The notes under the pieces were generated by a model. That model was not told where the DNA came from. It did no database searches and saw nothing but the letters and a program-made list of their open reading frames with translations. Both the position numbers and the translations under genes were made by a program. Source: Microbacterium sp. 5K110 (GTDB lineage Bacteria > Actinomycetota > Actinomycetes > Actinomycetales > Microbacteriaceae). From it: DNA of 64,000 nucleotides. Below, one piece after another: positions 9,535 to 19,707 of this stretch. Location of the stretch: the NCBI RefSeq assembly GCF_005774735.1, contig NZ_VBUM01000001.1, forward strand, positions 1-64,000. The letters run 5' to 3'. The number at the start of each line of letters is the position of its first letter. The stretch's first letter is position 1.

Positions 9535-9998
9535 CGATCGAGATCAACAACGAATCCGGCCACGAGGTCGACGAGCAGGTGCTGCTGCGCCTGATGGAGT
9601 ACAACCTCACGGAGCTGCACGTCAGCCCCGACGCCGACGTGGCGATCGTGCTCGTGGACGAGGGCGCCATGGAGTCGCTGCACGTGCAGTGGATGGACGA
9701 GCCGGGTCCGACCGACGTCCTGAGCTTCCCGATGGACGAGCTGCGGCCCGGGACCGAGGACGCGCCCACCCCCGCGGGGCTCCTCGGCGACATCGTGCTG
9801 TGCCCGGCGGTCGCCGAGGCCCAGGCGGTCACGGCGAAGCACTCGACGCAGGACGAACTGATCCTCCTCACCACCCACGGCCTCCTCCACCTCCTCGGTT
9901 TCGATCACGCCGAACCCGACGAGGAGCGCGAGATGTTCGGACTCCAGCGCGAGCTCATCACCGGTTTCCAGGCCGTCGAGCGTCGCCGCCACGCATGA
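9531..9998 (+). CDS. ybeY: Endoribonuclease YbeY (rRNA maturation)
   Basis: Zinc endoribonuclease used in 16S rRNA 3' processing and ribosome quality control. The 155-residue protein carries the signature HGLLHLLGFDH (near residue 118), whose three His residues bind the metal. ATG overlaps the phoH stop; its own stop overlaps the next ATG by four bases. Confidence 0.95.
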   Translation: MTIEINNESGHEVDEQVLLRLMEYNLTELHVSPDADVAIVLVDEGAMESLHVQWMDEPGPTDVLSFPMDELRPGTEDAPTPAGLLGDIVLCPAVAEAQAVTAKHSTQDELILLTTHGLLHLLGFDHAEPDEEREMFGLQRELITGFQAVERRRHA

Positions 9999-11305
9999 CC
10001 GAGGCCCTCCTCCTCGTCGCGGCGTTCCTCCTCGTCGCTTTCGGGGGATTCATGGCCGCCTCCGAAGCCGCTCTCGGGGTCACCTCGCGTGCCGACCTCG
10101 CCGAGCTCGGTTCCTCGGGGCGCAACGCGCGATCGCTTCAGCGCATCGCCGACGACCCGAGCGCACACGTCACCGCCGTCGTCTTCATCCGCGTGCTGTC
10201 CGAGACGACCGCGGCCGTGCTCGTCGCGGCGGCGTTCATGCTGCTCTTCGACAACATCGGGCTCGCCGTGGCCGCCGCCGCCGTCCTCATGACGGGGATC
10301 TCGTTCGTCGCGGTCGGCGCCAGCCCTCGCGCGGTGGGACGCCATCATGCCACCGGACTTCTCCGCGGCGGAGCCCCCGTCATCCGCGGCATGCGCATCC
10401 TGCTCGGACCGCTCGCCCACGGGCTCGTCGCCGTCGGCGACCGGATCACCCCGGGCGTCTCGCACTCGACGTCGTTCGCGTCGGAGGAGCAGTTGCTCAG
10501 CATCATCGACGAGGCGGCCGAGAACGAGCTCATCGAACAGGACGACCGCGAGCTGATCCACTCGGTCTTCGACTTCACCGACCGCTACGTCCGCGAGGTC
10601 ATGGTGCCGCGGACCGACATGGTGACGGTGGATGCCGCCGCAACCTCGCGCGAAGCCCTCGCGCTGTTCCTCGAGAAGGGCGTCTCGCGGATGCCCCTCG
10701 CCGACGACGACGCGGACGACATCGTCGGGATGCTGTACCTGAAGGACCTCGTGCAGTTCGGGTTCGGCGACGAGGCGGGGTGGCGCGACGCACCGATCCG
10801 CCGGATCGCGCGCCCGGCGGTCTTCGTCCCCGAGTCCATGAAGGCCGAGACGCTGCTGCAGCAGATGAAGAAGGATGCCGTGCACGTCTGCCTCGCGGTC
10901 GACGAATACGGCGGTGTCGCGGGGCTGGTCACACTGGAAGACCTCATCGAAGAACTGGTGGGCGAGATCTCCGACGAATACGACGCCCCGTCGACCGAGA
11001 TCGTGCCGCTCGACGACGGGCGGTTCCGCGTGAGCGCCCGTCTCGGGCTCGACGAGGTCGGCGACCTGTTCGGTCTCGAGCTCGACGACGAGGACGTCGA
11101 CTCCATCGGCGGACTCCTGGGCAAGGCCCTCGGACGCATCCCGCAGCCCGGCGCGACCGCCGAGCACTCCGGCCTGCTCATGACGGGCGGGGCTTCGCGC
11201 GGACGCAATCGCGGTATCGCGACGGTCATCGTCGAACGAGCCGAAGAAGACGAAGACGACGACGCGGCGCCTGCGGGTTCCGGGCGCGAGAGGAACGACA
11301 GATGA
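9995..11305 (+). CDS. CNNM/HlyC-family membrane transporter (CorC-like)
   Basis: A 436-residue membrane protein: an N-terminal DUF21 region with about four helices (residues 1-140), two CBS domains (MVPRTDMVTVDAAATSREAL; later FVPESMKAETLLQQM), and a C-terminal transporter-associated domain. Such proteins are linked to Mg2+/Co2+ efflux; older annotation calls them hemolysins. It lies between ybeY and era with ATGA overlaps on both sides. Two further paralogues sit at 50.5-52.9 kb. Confidence 0.9.
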   Translation: MTEALLLVAAFLLVAFGGFMAASEAALGVTSRADLAELGSSGRNARSLQRIADDPSAHVTAVVFIRVLSETTAAVLVAAAFMLLFDNIGLAVAAAAVLMTGISFVAVGASPRAVGRHHATGLLRGGAPVIRGMRILLGPLAHGLVAVGDRITPGVSHSTSFASEEQLLSIIDEAAENELIEQDDRELIHSVFDFTDRYVREVMVPRTDMVTVDAAATSREALALFLEKGVSRMPLADDDADDIVGMLYLKDLVQFGFGDEAGWRDAPIRRIARPAVFVPESMKAETLLQQMKKDAVHVCLAVDEYGGVAGLVTLEDLIEELVGEISDEYDAPSTEIVPLDDGRFRVSARLGLDEVGDLFGLELDDEDVDSIGGLLGKALGRIPQPGATAEHSGLLMTGGASRGRNRGIATVIVERAEEDEDDDAAPAGSGRERNDR

Positions 11306-12195
11306 GCGACAACCGATCCGGCTTCGTGACCTTCGTCGGGCGACCCAACGTGGGCAAGTCGACGCTCACGAACGCCCTCGTGGGCGAGAAGGTCGCCATC
11401 ACGAGCGACAAGCCGCAGACCACCCGCCGCGCGATCCGCGGCATCGTCAACCGACCGGGAGGTCAGCTCGTCGTCGTCGACACTCCCGGCATCCATCGCC
11501 CGCGCACGCTGCTCGGACAGCGCCTCAACGACCTCGTCGAGCAGGTTCTGGGCGACGTCGACGTGATCGCCTTCTGCGCGCCGGCGACGGAGAAGGTGGG
11601 GCCAGGCGACCGACGCATCGCCGAGTCCCTGTCGGGGTACCCCCGCGCGAAGAAGGTCGCGCTGGTGACCAAGACCGACGCCGCCACGCGCGAGCAGATC
11701 ACCGAACGTCTCGTCGAGGTCGATGCGCTGCGCGAGGACTGGGATGCCGTCATCCCGCTCTCCGCGGTCACGAACGACCAGCTCGACGTGCTGAGCGACG
11801 AGCTGCTCGCGCTCATGCCCGTGGGGCCCGCACTGTACCCCGACGACGTCGTGACCGATGAATCGCTCGAGGATCGGATCGCCGAGATCATCCGCGAAGC
11901 CGCCCTCGACGGCGTGCGGGATGAACTGCCGCACTCCATCGCGGTGACGGTCGACGACGTGTCCGCTCGCGAAGACAGCGACCTGACCGACGTCTTCGCG
12001 AGCATCATCGTCGAGCGCGACAGCCAGAAGGCGATCATCATCGGGCGCAAGGGATCCCGCTTGGCGGACGTCGGTGCGCGGGCGCGCAAGGGGATCGAAC
12101 CGCTCGTGGGAAGTCGGGTATACCTGTCGCTCCACGTGCGCGTGGCCAAGGAATGGCAGCGCGACCCCAAACAGCTCGGTCGCCTCGGGTTCTGA
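11302..12195 (+). CDS. era: GTPase Era
   Basis: Era is a GTPase that binds the 3' end of 16S rRNA during 30S maturation. The 297-residue protein has G1 GRPNVGKST near residue 12, G3 DTPG near 58, a G4-type TKTD near 121, and a C-terminal KH domain ending with GSRLADVGARARKGIE and GSRVYLSLHVRVAKEW. The ATG overlaps the CNNM stop. It closes the phoH-ybeY-CNNM-era unit. Confidence 0.95.
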   Translation: MSDNRSGFVTFVGRPNVGKSTLTNALVGEKVAITSDKPQTTRRAIRGIVNRPGGQLVVVDTPGIHRPRTLLGQRLNDLVEQVLGDVDVIAFCAPATEKVGPGDRRIAESLSGYPRAKKVALVTKTDAATREQITERLVEVDALREDWDAVIPLSAVTNDQLDVLSDELLALMPVGPALYPDDVVTDESLEDRIAEIIREAALDGVRDELPHSIAVTVDDVSAREDSDLTDVFASIIVERDSQKAIIIGRKGSRLADVGARARKGIEPLVGSRVYLSLHVRVAKEWQRDPKQLGRLGF

Positions 12196-12226
12196 CCCCC
12201 GGCACACCGGCGAAAGGACGACGACG

Positions 12227-13174
12227 ATGACGCAGCAGTGGCGGGCTGGGGAGCCGGGACCGGTCGAGAACTGGACGTTCGACGAGGTCGTGGTGCCGAC
12301 CCCGGGCCCCGGCGAGGTGACGATCCGTGTCCGCGCCGCCGGAATCAACCCCGCGGATGCCAAACACGTCGCCGCCGCGCGTCCCGGCGCCACCTTCCCG
12401 ACGCCCATCGGATACGAACTCGCGGGTGAGATCACCGCCGTCGGGCCGGACGCCGTCGGCGGCTCCGGGCCGCTGAGCGTCGGCGACGAAGTGGTGGCCT
12501 TCCGCGTCCAGGGCGCGTACGCCACCGAACTCACCGTCCCCGCACGGGACGTCTTCGCCAAGCCCGCGACGCTGTCTCATGCCGAGGCCGCGAACCTGCT
12601 GCTGGCCGGGACCACGGCCGCCGAGATGATCCAGGTCACCCGCGCCGCGGCCGGCGACACCGTCCTGCTGCACGCTGCCGCGGGCGCCGTCGGCGTGAGC
12701 CTGCTGCAGCAGGCCCGAGTGCTCGGCATCCGGGTGATCGGCACCGTCGGCCCGGACTCCGAGACCTCGGCCGCGCGGGTGCGTCAGTGCGGCGGCATCC
12801 CGGTCGCGTACGGCGAGGGGCTGCGGGAGCGCGTTCTCGACGCGGCCGGCGGAGAACCGCTCGTCGCCGCGTGGGATGCCGCGGGCACCGACGAGGCGAT
12901 TGACGTCTCGGTCGCCCTCGTCACCGAACGCGACCGCATCGTCACGATCGTCTCGCCGCAGCGCGCCGAGTCGGACGGCATCCTGTGGATCGCCGGCGCA
13001 CGTCCCGAGAGCGCGCGGTTCCGCGACATCGCCCGCGCCCGCGTCCTCGAGCTCGCGGCATCCGGGGATCTGGAGGTCCCCATCGCCCGCACCTTCCCGC
13101 TCGTCGACGCAGTCGAGGCCGTGACGTTGGTGATGCAGGGCCACCCGGGCGGCAAGGTCGCGCTGCTGTCGTGA
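12227..13174 (+). CDS. NADPH:quinone reductase-like zinc-independent oxidoreductase
   Basis: A 315-residue member of the medium-chain dehydrogenase/reductase superfamily, quinone oxidoreductase type. The N-terminal GroES-like part has GEVTIRVRAAGINPADAK and the nucleotide-binding part has LLHAAAGAVGVSLLQQA (residues 146-162). Catalytic zinc ligands of alcohol dehydrogenases are not apparent. AAAGGA upstream of the ATG supports the start. The stop overlaps the GTG of the acetyltransferase gene (GTGA). Substrate unknown. Confidence 0.85.
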   Translation: MTQQWRAGEPGPVENWTFDEVVVPTPGPGEVTIRVRAAGINPADAKHVAAARPGATFPTPIGYELAGEITAVGPDAVGGSGPLSVGDEVVAFRVQGAYATELTVPARDVFAKPATLSHAEAANLLLAGTTAAEMIQVTRAAAGDTVLLHAAAGAVGVSLLQQARVLGIRVIGTVGPDSETSAARVRQCGGIPVAYGEGLRERVLDAAGGEPLVAAWDAAGTDEAIDVSVALVTERDRIVTIVSPQRAESDGILWIAGARPESARFRDIARARVLELAASGDLEVPIARTFPLVDAVEAVTLVMQGHPGGKVALLS

Positions 13175-13758
13175 GCGCGTCGCCCTTCATTCTCCCGCCG
13201 GCACCGGAGCGCCTCGACGTCGTCCGTGAGCGGGTGCGATTGCGCCCCGTCGTCGAGACTGATCTCGAGGCGATGGCGCAGTACCGCGGCGACCCCGAGG
13301 TGTGCCGTTTCCTCCCGTTCGAACCACAGACCGCCGATGACATCCGCGCGCGCGTCGGGCACGTGCTCGGCGGCACGAGCCTCGAGGGGGACAGGGGAGG
13401 GGTGATCGTCGTGATCGAACGTGTCGAGGACGGCGCGATCATCGGCGACCTCGCGCTGTTCCACCTCGACACCAACTCCGGTGCGGCCGAGATCGGGTGG
13501 GTCGTGAGCCCCGCCGCTGCAGGTCGGGGCCTGGCCACCGAGGCCGTGCGCGCCCTCGTCGACACCGCGTTCTCCGTGTACGGCCTCCGGCGGCTCGTCG
13601 CCCGCATCGATCCCGAGAACTCCCGCTCGATCGCTCTGGCAGAGCGTCTGGGGCTGCGCTGCGAAGCGTCCCTCGTCGAGAACGAGCGGCTCACGCAGCG
13701 GGAGGGCGACGAAGTGGAATACACCATCCTCGCGCGGGAGTGGGCCGCCCGCGCGTGA
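13171..13758 (+). CDS. GNAT family N-acetyltransferase (RimJ/RimL type)
   Basis: A 195-residue acetyltransferase with the RimJ/RimL-like start RVRLRPVVETDLEAMAQY, the GNAT acetyl-CoA loop SPAAAGRGLATEAVRAL and the C-terminal RLVARIDPENSRSIALAERLGLR. The acceptor, protein N-terminus or small molecule, cannot be told. GTG start overlaps the preceding stop, so the two genes are probably co-translated. It ends 32 nt before the leu leader. Confidence 0.85.
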   Translation: MSASPFILPPAPERLDVVRERVRLRPVVETDLEAMAQYRGDPEVCRFLPFEPQTADDIRARVGHVLGGTSLEGDRGGVIVVIERVEDGAIIGDLALFHLDTNSGAAEIGWVVSPAAAGRGLATEAVRALVDTAFSVYGLRRLVARIDPENSRSIALAERLGLRCEASLVENERLTQREGDEVEYTILAREWAARA

Positions 13759-15669
<1,911 letters not shown>

Positions 15670-15692
15670 CCTCCGCCCCGGAGAACACGACC

Positions 15693-16481
15693 GTGGCCTA
15701 CGCCCACGGACACCACGAAAGCGTGCTGCGCTCCCACGCCGCACGCAACGTCGCCGATTCGGCGGCCTACCTGGTGTCCTCGTTGTTCGCCGGCGCCCGC
15801 ATCCTGGATGTGGGCGCCGGCCCCGGCACCATCACCGTCGACCTCGCCGATCGGGTGTTCCCCGGCCGGGTCGTCGGGGTGGATGCCGCTCCCGATGTCG
15901 TCGAGATCGCGCGTGCCGCCGTGGGCGACCGCCCGAACCTGACGTTCCGTACCGGGGATGCGTATGACCTCGACCTCGCTGACGGGTCGTTCGACATCGT
16001 CCACGCACATCAGGTTCTGCAGCACCTCTCCCGCCCGGTCGACGCCCTGCGCGAGTTCGGGCGCGTGGCCGGTCCTGACGGTCTGGTCGCGGTGCGCGAC
16101 GTCGATTACGGCGGAGTGATCTGGCATCCGCGGGTTCCCGCGCTCGACGAGTGGCTCGAGATCTACCACGGTGTGCACCGCGGGGTGTCGGGGGAGCCCG
16201 ACGCCGGTCGGCGTCTCAAGGCATGGGCCCGCGACGCGGGATTCACCCGCGTCGAGGCGAGCGCGAGCGTCTGGGTCTTCGACACCGACGAGAAGCGCGC
16301 GTGGTGGGGAGGGATGTGGGCGGACCGCGTGCGGGCTTCGGCGTTCGCGGGTCACGCCCGCCGCCTGGGGCTCGCCGACGATGCCACACTGCAGCGCATC
16401 TCGGACGGGTGGCGAGCCTGGGCCGCCGACCCCGACGGATGGATCCTCCTCCCGCACGGCGAGGTGCTCGCCCGCGCGTGA
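15693..16481 (+). CDS. Class I SAM-dependent methyltransferase
   Basis: A 262-residue methyltransferase of the UbiE/COQ5-like type. Motif I is ILDVGAGPGTI near residue 35, followed by VVGVDAAPDVVEIAR, a GDAYDLDLADGSFDIVHAHQVLQHL motif II/III region, and a C-terminal cap ending EKRAWWGGMWADR...HGEVLARA. Substrate unknown. GTG start with GGAG 9 nt upstream, 23 nt after leuA. A decayed copy of its last 70 or so codons lies after the next gene. Confidence 0.88.
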   Translation: MAYAHGHHESVLRSHAARNVADSAAYLVSSLFAGARILDVGAGPGTITVDLADRVFPGRVVGVDAAPDVVEIARAAVGDRPNLTFRTGDAYDLDLADGSFDIVHAHQVLQHLSRPVDALREFGRVAGPDGLVAVRDVDYGGVIWHPRVPALDEWLEIYHGVHRGVSGEPDAGRRLKAWARDAGFTRVEASASVWVFDTDEKRAWWGGMWADRVRASAFAGHARRLGLADDATLQRISDGWRAWAADPDGWILLPHGEVLARA

Positions 16482-16510
16482 CGGAGGGGGGACGATGCGA
16501 GGATGAGTCC

Positions 16511-17299
16511 GTGATCCGCGTCGACGCTCTGTACCGCTATCCCGTAAAGGGCTTCACGCCCGAGAGCCGCGACCGCCTCGTCGTACAGGCGGACGGACGC
16601 GTGCAAGGCGACCGGACGCTCGCTTTCGCGTTCGCCGACGTCGACTCGCCCGACGACGCGGTGTGGCCCAAGAGCCGCGGACTCGCGCTCATGGGCGTGC
16701 CCTCGCTGGCCCGCGTCGCGCTGACCTACGACGACGAAGCCCGCCGCGTGCACCTGCACGCCGACGGGTTCGACGTCGATGCCTCCATCGACGACCCCGC
16801 CGGTCGCCTCGAGCTCGCCGAGGCCGTGACCGCGTTCCTCCGCACGACCCCCGACGCACGCCTGCTCGATCAGGAGGGTATCCTCCCGTTCGCATTCGTC
16901 GGCGACGGCCGGACGTCGCGTTTCCAGGACCGGCCGCGGGGATACGTCTCGCTTCACGGGGCGGCATCCGTCGACGACGTGGATGCCGCGGTCCCCGCGC
17001 CCGTCGACGATCGCCGTTTCCGATCCAACATCGTGCTGTCGGGAACCGCGCCCTGGGCGGAACTGGAGTGGTCCGGCAACGTGCGAATCGGCGACGTGGT
17101 CTTCGCGATCGAAAAGCCGATCGAACGCTGCGCGGCGATCACCGCGAACCCGGACACGGGGGAGCGCGACGCGCGCCTGCTGCGCGTGCTCACGTCGCAG
17201 TTCGGCCAGGCGACGCCGACACTCGGCATCCTGCTGCTGCCGGTCGACGGGGGCGGCACGATCCGCGTCGGCGACGAGGTCGCGGTCATACGAGCGTGA
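16511..17299 (+). CDS. MOSC domain-containing protein
   Basis: A 262-residue protein with an N-terminal MOSC-N beta-barrel (IRVDALYRYPVKGFTPE) and a C-terminal MOSC domain containing the conserved Cys of IERCAAITANPDTGERD. The family includes molybdenum-cofactor sulfurase C-terminal domains and the amidoxime-reducing mARC/YcbX proteins; no ferredoxin domain is attached here. I chose the GTG at 16511, which gives the usual IRVxxLYRYPVKG start. Intact copy and fragment of the methyltransferase flank it. Confidence 0.85.
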   Translation: MIRVDALYRYPVKGFTPESRDRLVVQADGRVQGDRTLAFAFADVDSPDDAVWPKSRGLALMGVPSLARVALTYDDEARRVHLHADGFDVDASIDDPAGRLELAEAVTAFLRTTPDARLLDQEGILPFAFVGDGRTSRFQDRPRGYVSLHGAASVDDVDAAVPAPVDDRRFRSNIVLSGTAPWAELEWSGNVRIGDVVFAIEKPIERCAAITANPDTGERDARLLRVLTSQFGQATPTLGILLLPVDGGGTIRVGDEVAVIRA

Positions 17300-17350
17300 G
17301 GTGCCGATCTCTGTCGCCTGGGGCGGAGCCGGGGTGACAAATCGGCGCGC
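17295..17350. repeat. Degenerate stem-loop, related to 18873-18937
   Basis: Starting in the MOSC stop codon, GCCGATCTCTGTCGCC (17303-17318) can pair imperfectly with the segment ending ATCGGC near 17346. The TGAGG...ATCTCTGTCGCCT left side closely resembles the left arm of the perfect stem-loop at 18873-18937. Probably a diverged member of the same small palindromic family, or a terminator. Confidence 0.5.
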
Positions 17351-17563
17351 GTGAGCGTGTGGGTGTGCGTACCCCGGAGAAGCGCGCGTGGTGGGGCGGG
17401 ATGTGGGCCGACCGGGGCGTAGCATCCGCCTCTGCGGGGCACGCTCTCCGGCTCGGTCTCGCCGACGACGCGCTGCTGCAGCGTATCGCGGCCGAGTGGC
17501 GGGAGTGGGCCGCCCATCCGGACAGCTGGCTCATGACGCCGCACGGCGAGATCCTCGCGCGGC
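17346..17563 (+). pseudogene. Methyltransferase C-terminal fragment (decayed duplicate)
   Basis: Positions 17346-17563 encode EKRAWWGGMWADR, then a SASAGHALRLGLADDALLQRI segment and HGEILAR, matching the last 70 or so residues of the methyltransferase at 15693-16481. No start, SAM-binding domain or stop is present. Relative to the intact gene, one base is missing just before the EKRAWW segment, so the conserved parts lie in two frames. It ends against the SDR stop codon. It looks like the relic of a tandem duplication cut by later insertion of the SDR/TetR module. Confidence 0.8.
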
Positions 17564-17566
17564 CTT

Positions 17567-18277
17567 TCACCAGGGGACCGGGATGCCGGTGCGGTCCAGG
17601 AAGCGGAGGCCGGGCGTTCCCCGCTGCGCTTCCACGGTGTCGATGAGGGTCGGGATCGCTTCGTCGATCTCGAGGCCCGCGCCGTCTCCGCCCATGTCGG
17701 TGCGGATCCATCCGGGGGCGAGCAGCAGTAGGGCGCGCGAGTCGTTCGCGTGACGGGCGGCGAAACTGCGCATCAGCTGGTTCAACGCGGCCTTGGAGGC
17801 GCGGTAGACCTCGAACCCGCCCGAGGTGTTGTTCGTGATACTGCCCTGGCCCGACGACAGGACCGCGATCGTTCCCGTGGGGGAGACCAGCGGCTGCAGC
17901 CTCTCCACGACACGCATCGCCCCGAGCGCGTTCGTCGCCAGGGTGCGGACGAAGTCGCCGTCCTCGATGTCGGCCGCTGCCTGCGGCCGAGGGGCGAGCG
18001 ATATTCCGGCGACCACGAAAAGCAGGTCGAATGTGCGACCCCGCAGGCGGTTTGCGAGGGCGGCGATCTGCGCACCATCGGCGATGTCGACGTGCTCGAA
18101 CTCGACACGGTCGGGCGCGGCGTCCCGCACCGCGCGCAGCGGCTCCGAGACATCTCCGCGCACGGTCGCGACGACTCGCGCGCCTCGATCGACGTAGGTC
18201 CGGGCGATCGCGAGGCCGAGACCGCGCGAGGCGCCGACCACGAGAACCGACCGGTGGGACAGGGGCGTGTGGGTCAT
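17567..18277 (-). CDS. SDR family NAD(P)-dependent oxidoreductase
   Basis: A 236-residue short-chain dehydrogenase. Cofactor motif GASRGLGLA near residue 15, the NAG-equivalent VVAG near 84, catalytic Ser in VLSSGQGS and YRASK as the Tyr/Lys pair near 157. Substrate unknown. I chose the ATG at 18277, which has GGAGG 5 nt upstream, over a GTG four codons earlier. It is divergent from a TetR-family gene and shares a large inverted-repeat operator with it, so it is probably the regulated target. Confidence 0.87.
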   Translation of the reverse strand: MTHTPLSHRSVLVVGASRGLGLAIARTYVDRGARVVATVRGDVSEPLRAVRDAAPDRVEFEHVDIADGAQIAALANRLRGRTFDLLFVVAGISLAPRPQAAADIEDGDFVRTLATNALGAMRVVERLQPLVSPTGTIAVLSSGQGSITNNTSGGFEVYRASKAALNQLMRSFAARHANDSRALLLLAPGWIRTDMGGDGAGLEIDEAIPTLIDTVEAQRGTPGLRFLDRTGIPVPW

Positions 18278-18286
18278 GGCATCCTC

Positions 18287-18340
18287 CACTCAACAACTGA
18301 TGAGTGAGACCCTACGCCCTCGCTCATCAGTTGTAGAGTG
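18287..18340. promoter_or_regulatory. Shared SDR/tetR operator, two 22-bp inverted arms
   Basis: Arms 18287-18308 and 18319-18340 are inverted copies matching at 20 of 22 positions around a 10-nt spacer; the core is ACAACTGATGAG. Each arm is itself a partial dyad (ACTCA...TGAGT in the left arm). The tetR -10 (TAGAGT, 18334-18339) is inside the right arm and ends 6 nt before its ATG, so binding would block tetR and, symmetrically, the SDR gene. Confidence 0.82.
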
Positions 18341-18345
18341 AACTC

Positions 18346-18879
18346 ATGAAGGTCACAGGGTCCCGCGCAGAGAAGCGGGCCGCGACGGCGGAACGCATTA
18401 TGCGCGCGGCCCGCGCGGAGTTCGGCGACCGCGGGATGGACGGCGCGACCATTCGCGGAATCGCGGCACGCGCCGGTATCGATCCCTCCCTGGTACTCCA
18501 GCACTACGGCTCGAAGGCCGCGTTGTTCGCACTCGCGGTCGAACCCGTGGCCGACCTCGGGGACGGAGATGTCGAGTCCCACCTGAGTGACGTGCTCGAC
18601 GTTCGCCTCCGCGAACTCGACCCCGCCACACGGGCCCTGTTGCGATCGATGCTGACATCGCCGGACGCGGCTCAGGCTTTGCGTGCCCACCTCGAGAACC
18701 GCGCAGACGCGCTAGCCGACGGCCGCAGCGACGAGGGGCGGATGCGCGCCGCAATTCTGGTCTCGAGCATCCTGGGGCTCACCATCGCACGCCACTTCCT
18801 CGACCTTCCCGCGCTCCGCGATGTCAACGGCGACCAGGCCGCGCACATCCTCGGCGCGCTGCTCCCACCACGCGCGTGA
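18346..18879 (+). CDS. TetR/AcrR family transcriptional regulator
   Basis: A 177-residue regulator with an N-terminal TetR helix-turn-helix (RIMRAARAEFGDRGMDGATIRGIAARAGIDPSLVLQHYGSK, residues 18-58) and a variable ligand-binding domain. By its position it probably represses itself and the divergent SDR gene through the operator between them. The TGA lies inside the left arm of the perfect stem-loop at 18873-18937. The ligand cannot be predicted. Confidence 0.9.
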   Translation: MKVTGSRAEKRAATAERIMRAARAEFGDRGMDGATIRGIAARAGIDPSLVLQHYGSKAALFALAVEPVADLGDGDVESHLSDVLDVRLRELDPATRALLRSMLTSPDAAQALRAHLENRADALADGRSDEGRMRAAILVSSILGLTIARHFLDLPALRDVNGDQAAHILGALLPPRA

Positions 18880-18937
18880 GGGGTCAATATCTGTCGCCTA
18901 AGGGCATCCGAAGCGACAGATATTGACCCCTCACGCG
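18873..18937. repeat. Perfect 25-bp stem-loop containing two stop codons
   Basis: Arms 18873-18897 and 18913-18937 are perfect inverted copies (inner half of the left arm: TCAATATCTGTCGC) around a 15-nt loop. The stop codon of tetR (18877-18879) lies in the left arm and that of the convergent TRIC gene (18931-18933) in the right arm. It could terminate both transcripts. The AT-containing, fully paired arms resemble REP/MITE-like elements more than an ordinary terminator. Confidence 0.8.
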
Positions 18938-19626
18938 TCCGCGTCGCGGATGATCGGGATGCCGGTCGTCTCGACCGCGACCTTGCGTCGGTAGAGCTTG
19001 CGCTGCTCGGGGAGCGAGAGGTCGAAGAGCACGGCGAGCACCCGGATGATCGTGGTCACCACGAGGCCGATGACCGCGGCAATCGGGAGGGGGACGCCGA
19101 ACGCCGCCGTGGTGGCCAGCACCGCGCAGCCGCCGCCCGCCGCCACCGCGTAGAGGGAGCCGACGTGCATGATCGCGACGGGGAGCCCCATGAGCACGTC
19201 GCGCAGCACGCTGCCGCCCACCGCGGCGATCACCCCCACGAACACCGCCGGGACGGCCGGAAGTCCGAGCGCGAGCGCCTTGGAGGTGCCGAATGCTCCG
19301 AACAGACCGATGACGACGGCGTCGAGCATGATGATCGCCCGGTTCAAGCGCTGGAAGATGCCCGACAGCAGCATCCCCACGAGCGAGGCGACGGTCGCGG
19401 TGATCAGGTACCAGTTGTTCTGCAAGGTCGCGGGAGTCAGACCGAGCAGCAGGTCGCGGATGAGCCCGCCGCCCATCCCCAGCAGGATGCCGATGATCGC
19501 GACGCCGAGCAGGTCGAGTCGGCGCTGTCCCTGGAACCCGGAGGCGAACAGGGCTCCCTGCACACCGCCGAGGCCGACCGCGATGAGGTCGGCCCACAGC
19601 GGGATGATGAAGACGGGCGGGTTCAC
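18931..19626 (-). CDS. TRIC-type cation channel / UPF0126 membrane protein
   Basis: A 231-residue membrane protein with about seven hydrophobic segments and two related halves, each with a Gly-rich GGGLIRD or GGSVLRD motif; this is the YicG/UPF0126 fold, homologous to trimeric intracellular cation channels. A GTG start at 19626 is chosen because GAGAAT (19634-19639) lies 7 nt upstream, as in other leaderless genes here; the ATG at 19635 would add three residues but has no correctly spaced ribosome-binding site. Ion and physiological role unknown. Confidence 0.88.
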   Translation of the reverse strand: MNPPVFIIPLWADLIAVGLGGVQGALFASGFQGQRRLDLLGVAIIGILLGMGGGLIRDLLLGLTPATLQNNWYLITATVASLVGMLLSGIFQRLNRAIIMLDAVVIGLFGAFGTSKALALGLPAVPAVFVGVIAAVGGSVLRDVLMGLPVAIMHVGSLYAVAAGGGCAVLATTAAFGVPLPIAAVIGLVVTTIIRVLAVLFDLSLPEQRKLYRRKVAVETTGIPIIRDADA

Positions 19627-19696
19627 GGCATCCATTCTCCGGCTCCGTGACGCCCGACCGTGCGCGCCGCGCAGGCCACTCCCGGGACGGCGGGCC

Positions 19697-19702
19697 GATA
19701 AT
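19697..19702 (+). promoter_or_regulatory. -10 hexamer of recO
   Basis: GATAAT ends 5 nt before the GTG of recO, with no Shine-Dalgarno in between. The recO-uppS transcript probably starts at or next to the start codon. Confidence 0.5.
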
Positions 19703-19707
19703 GGACT

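Noticed and set aside
17567..18879. SDR/TetR as part of an integrated phage or IS element
   Set aside because: No transposase, integrase or target-site duplication is present; only the flanking stem-loops hint at mobility.
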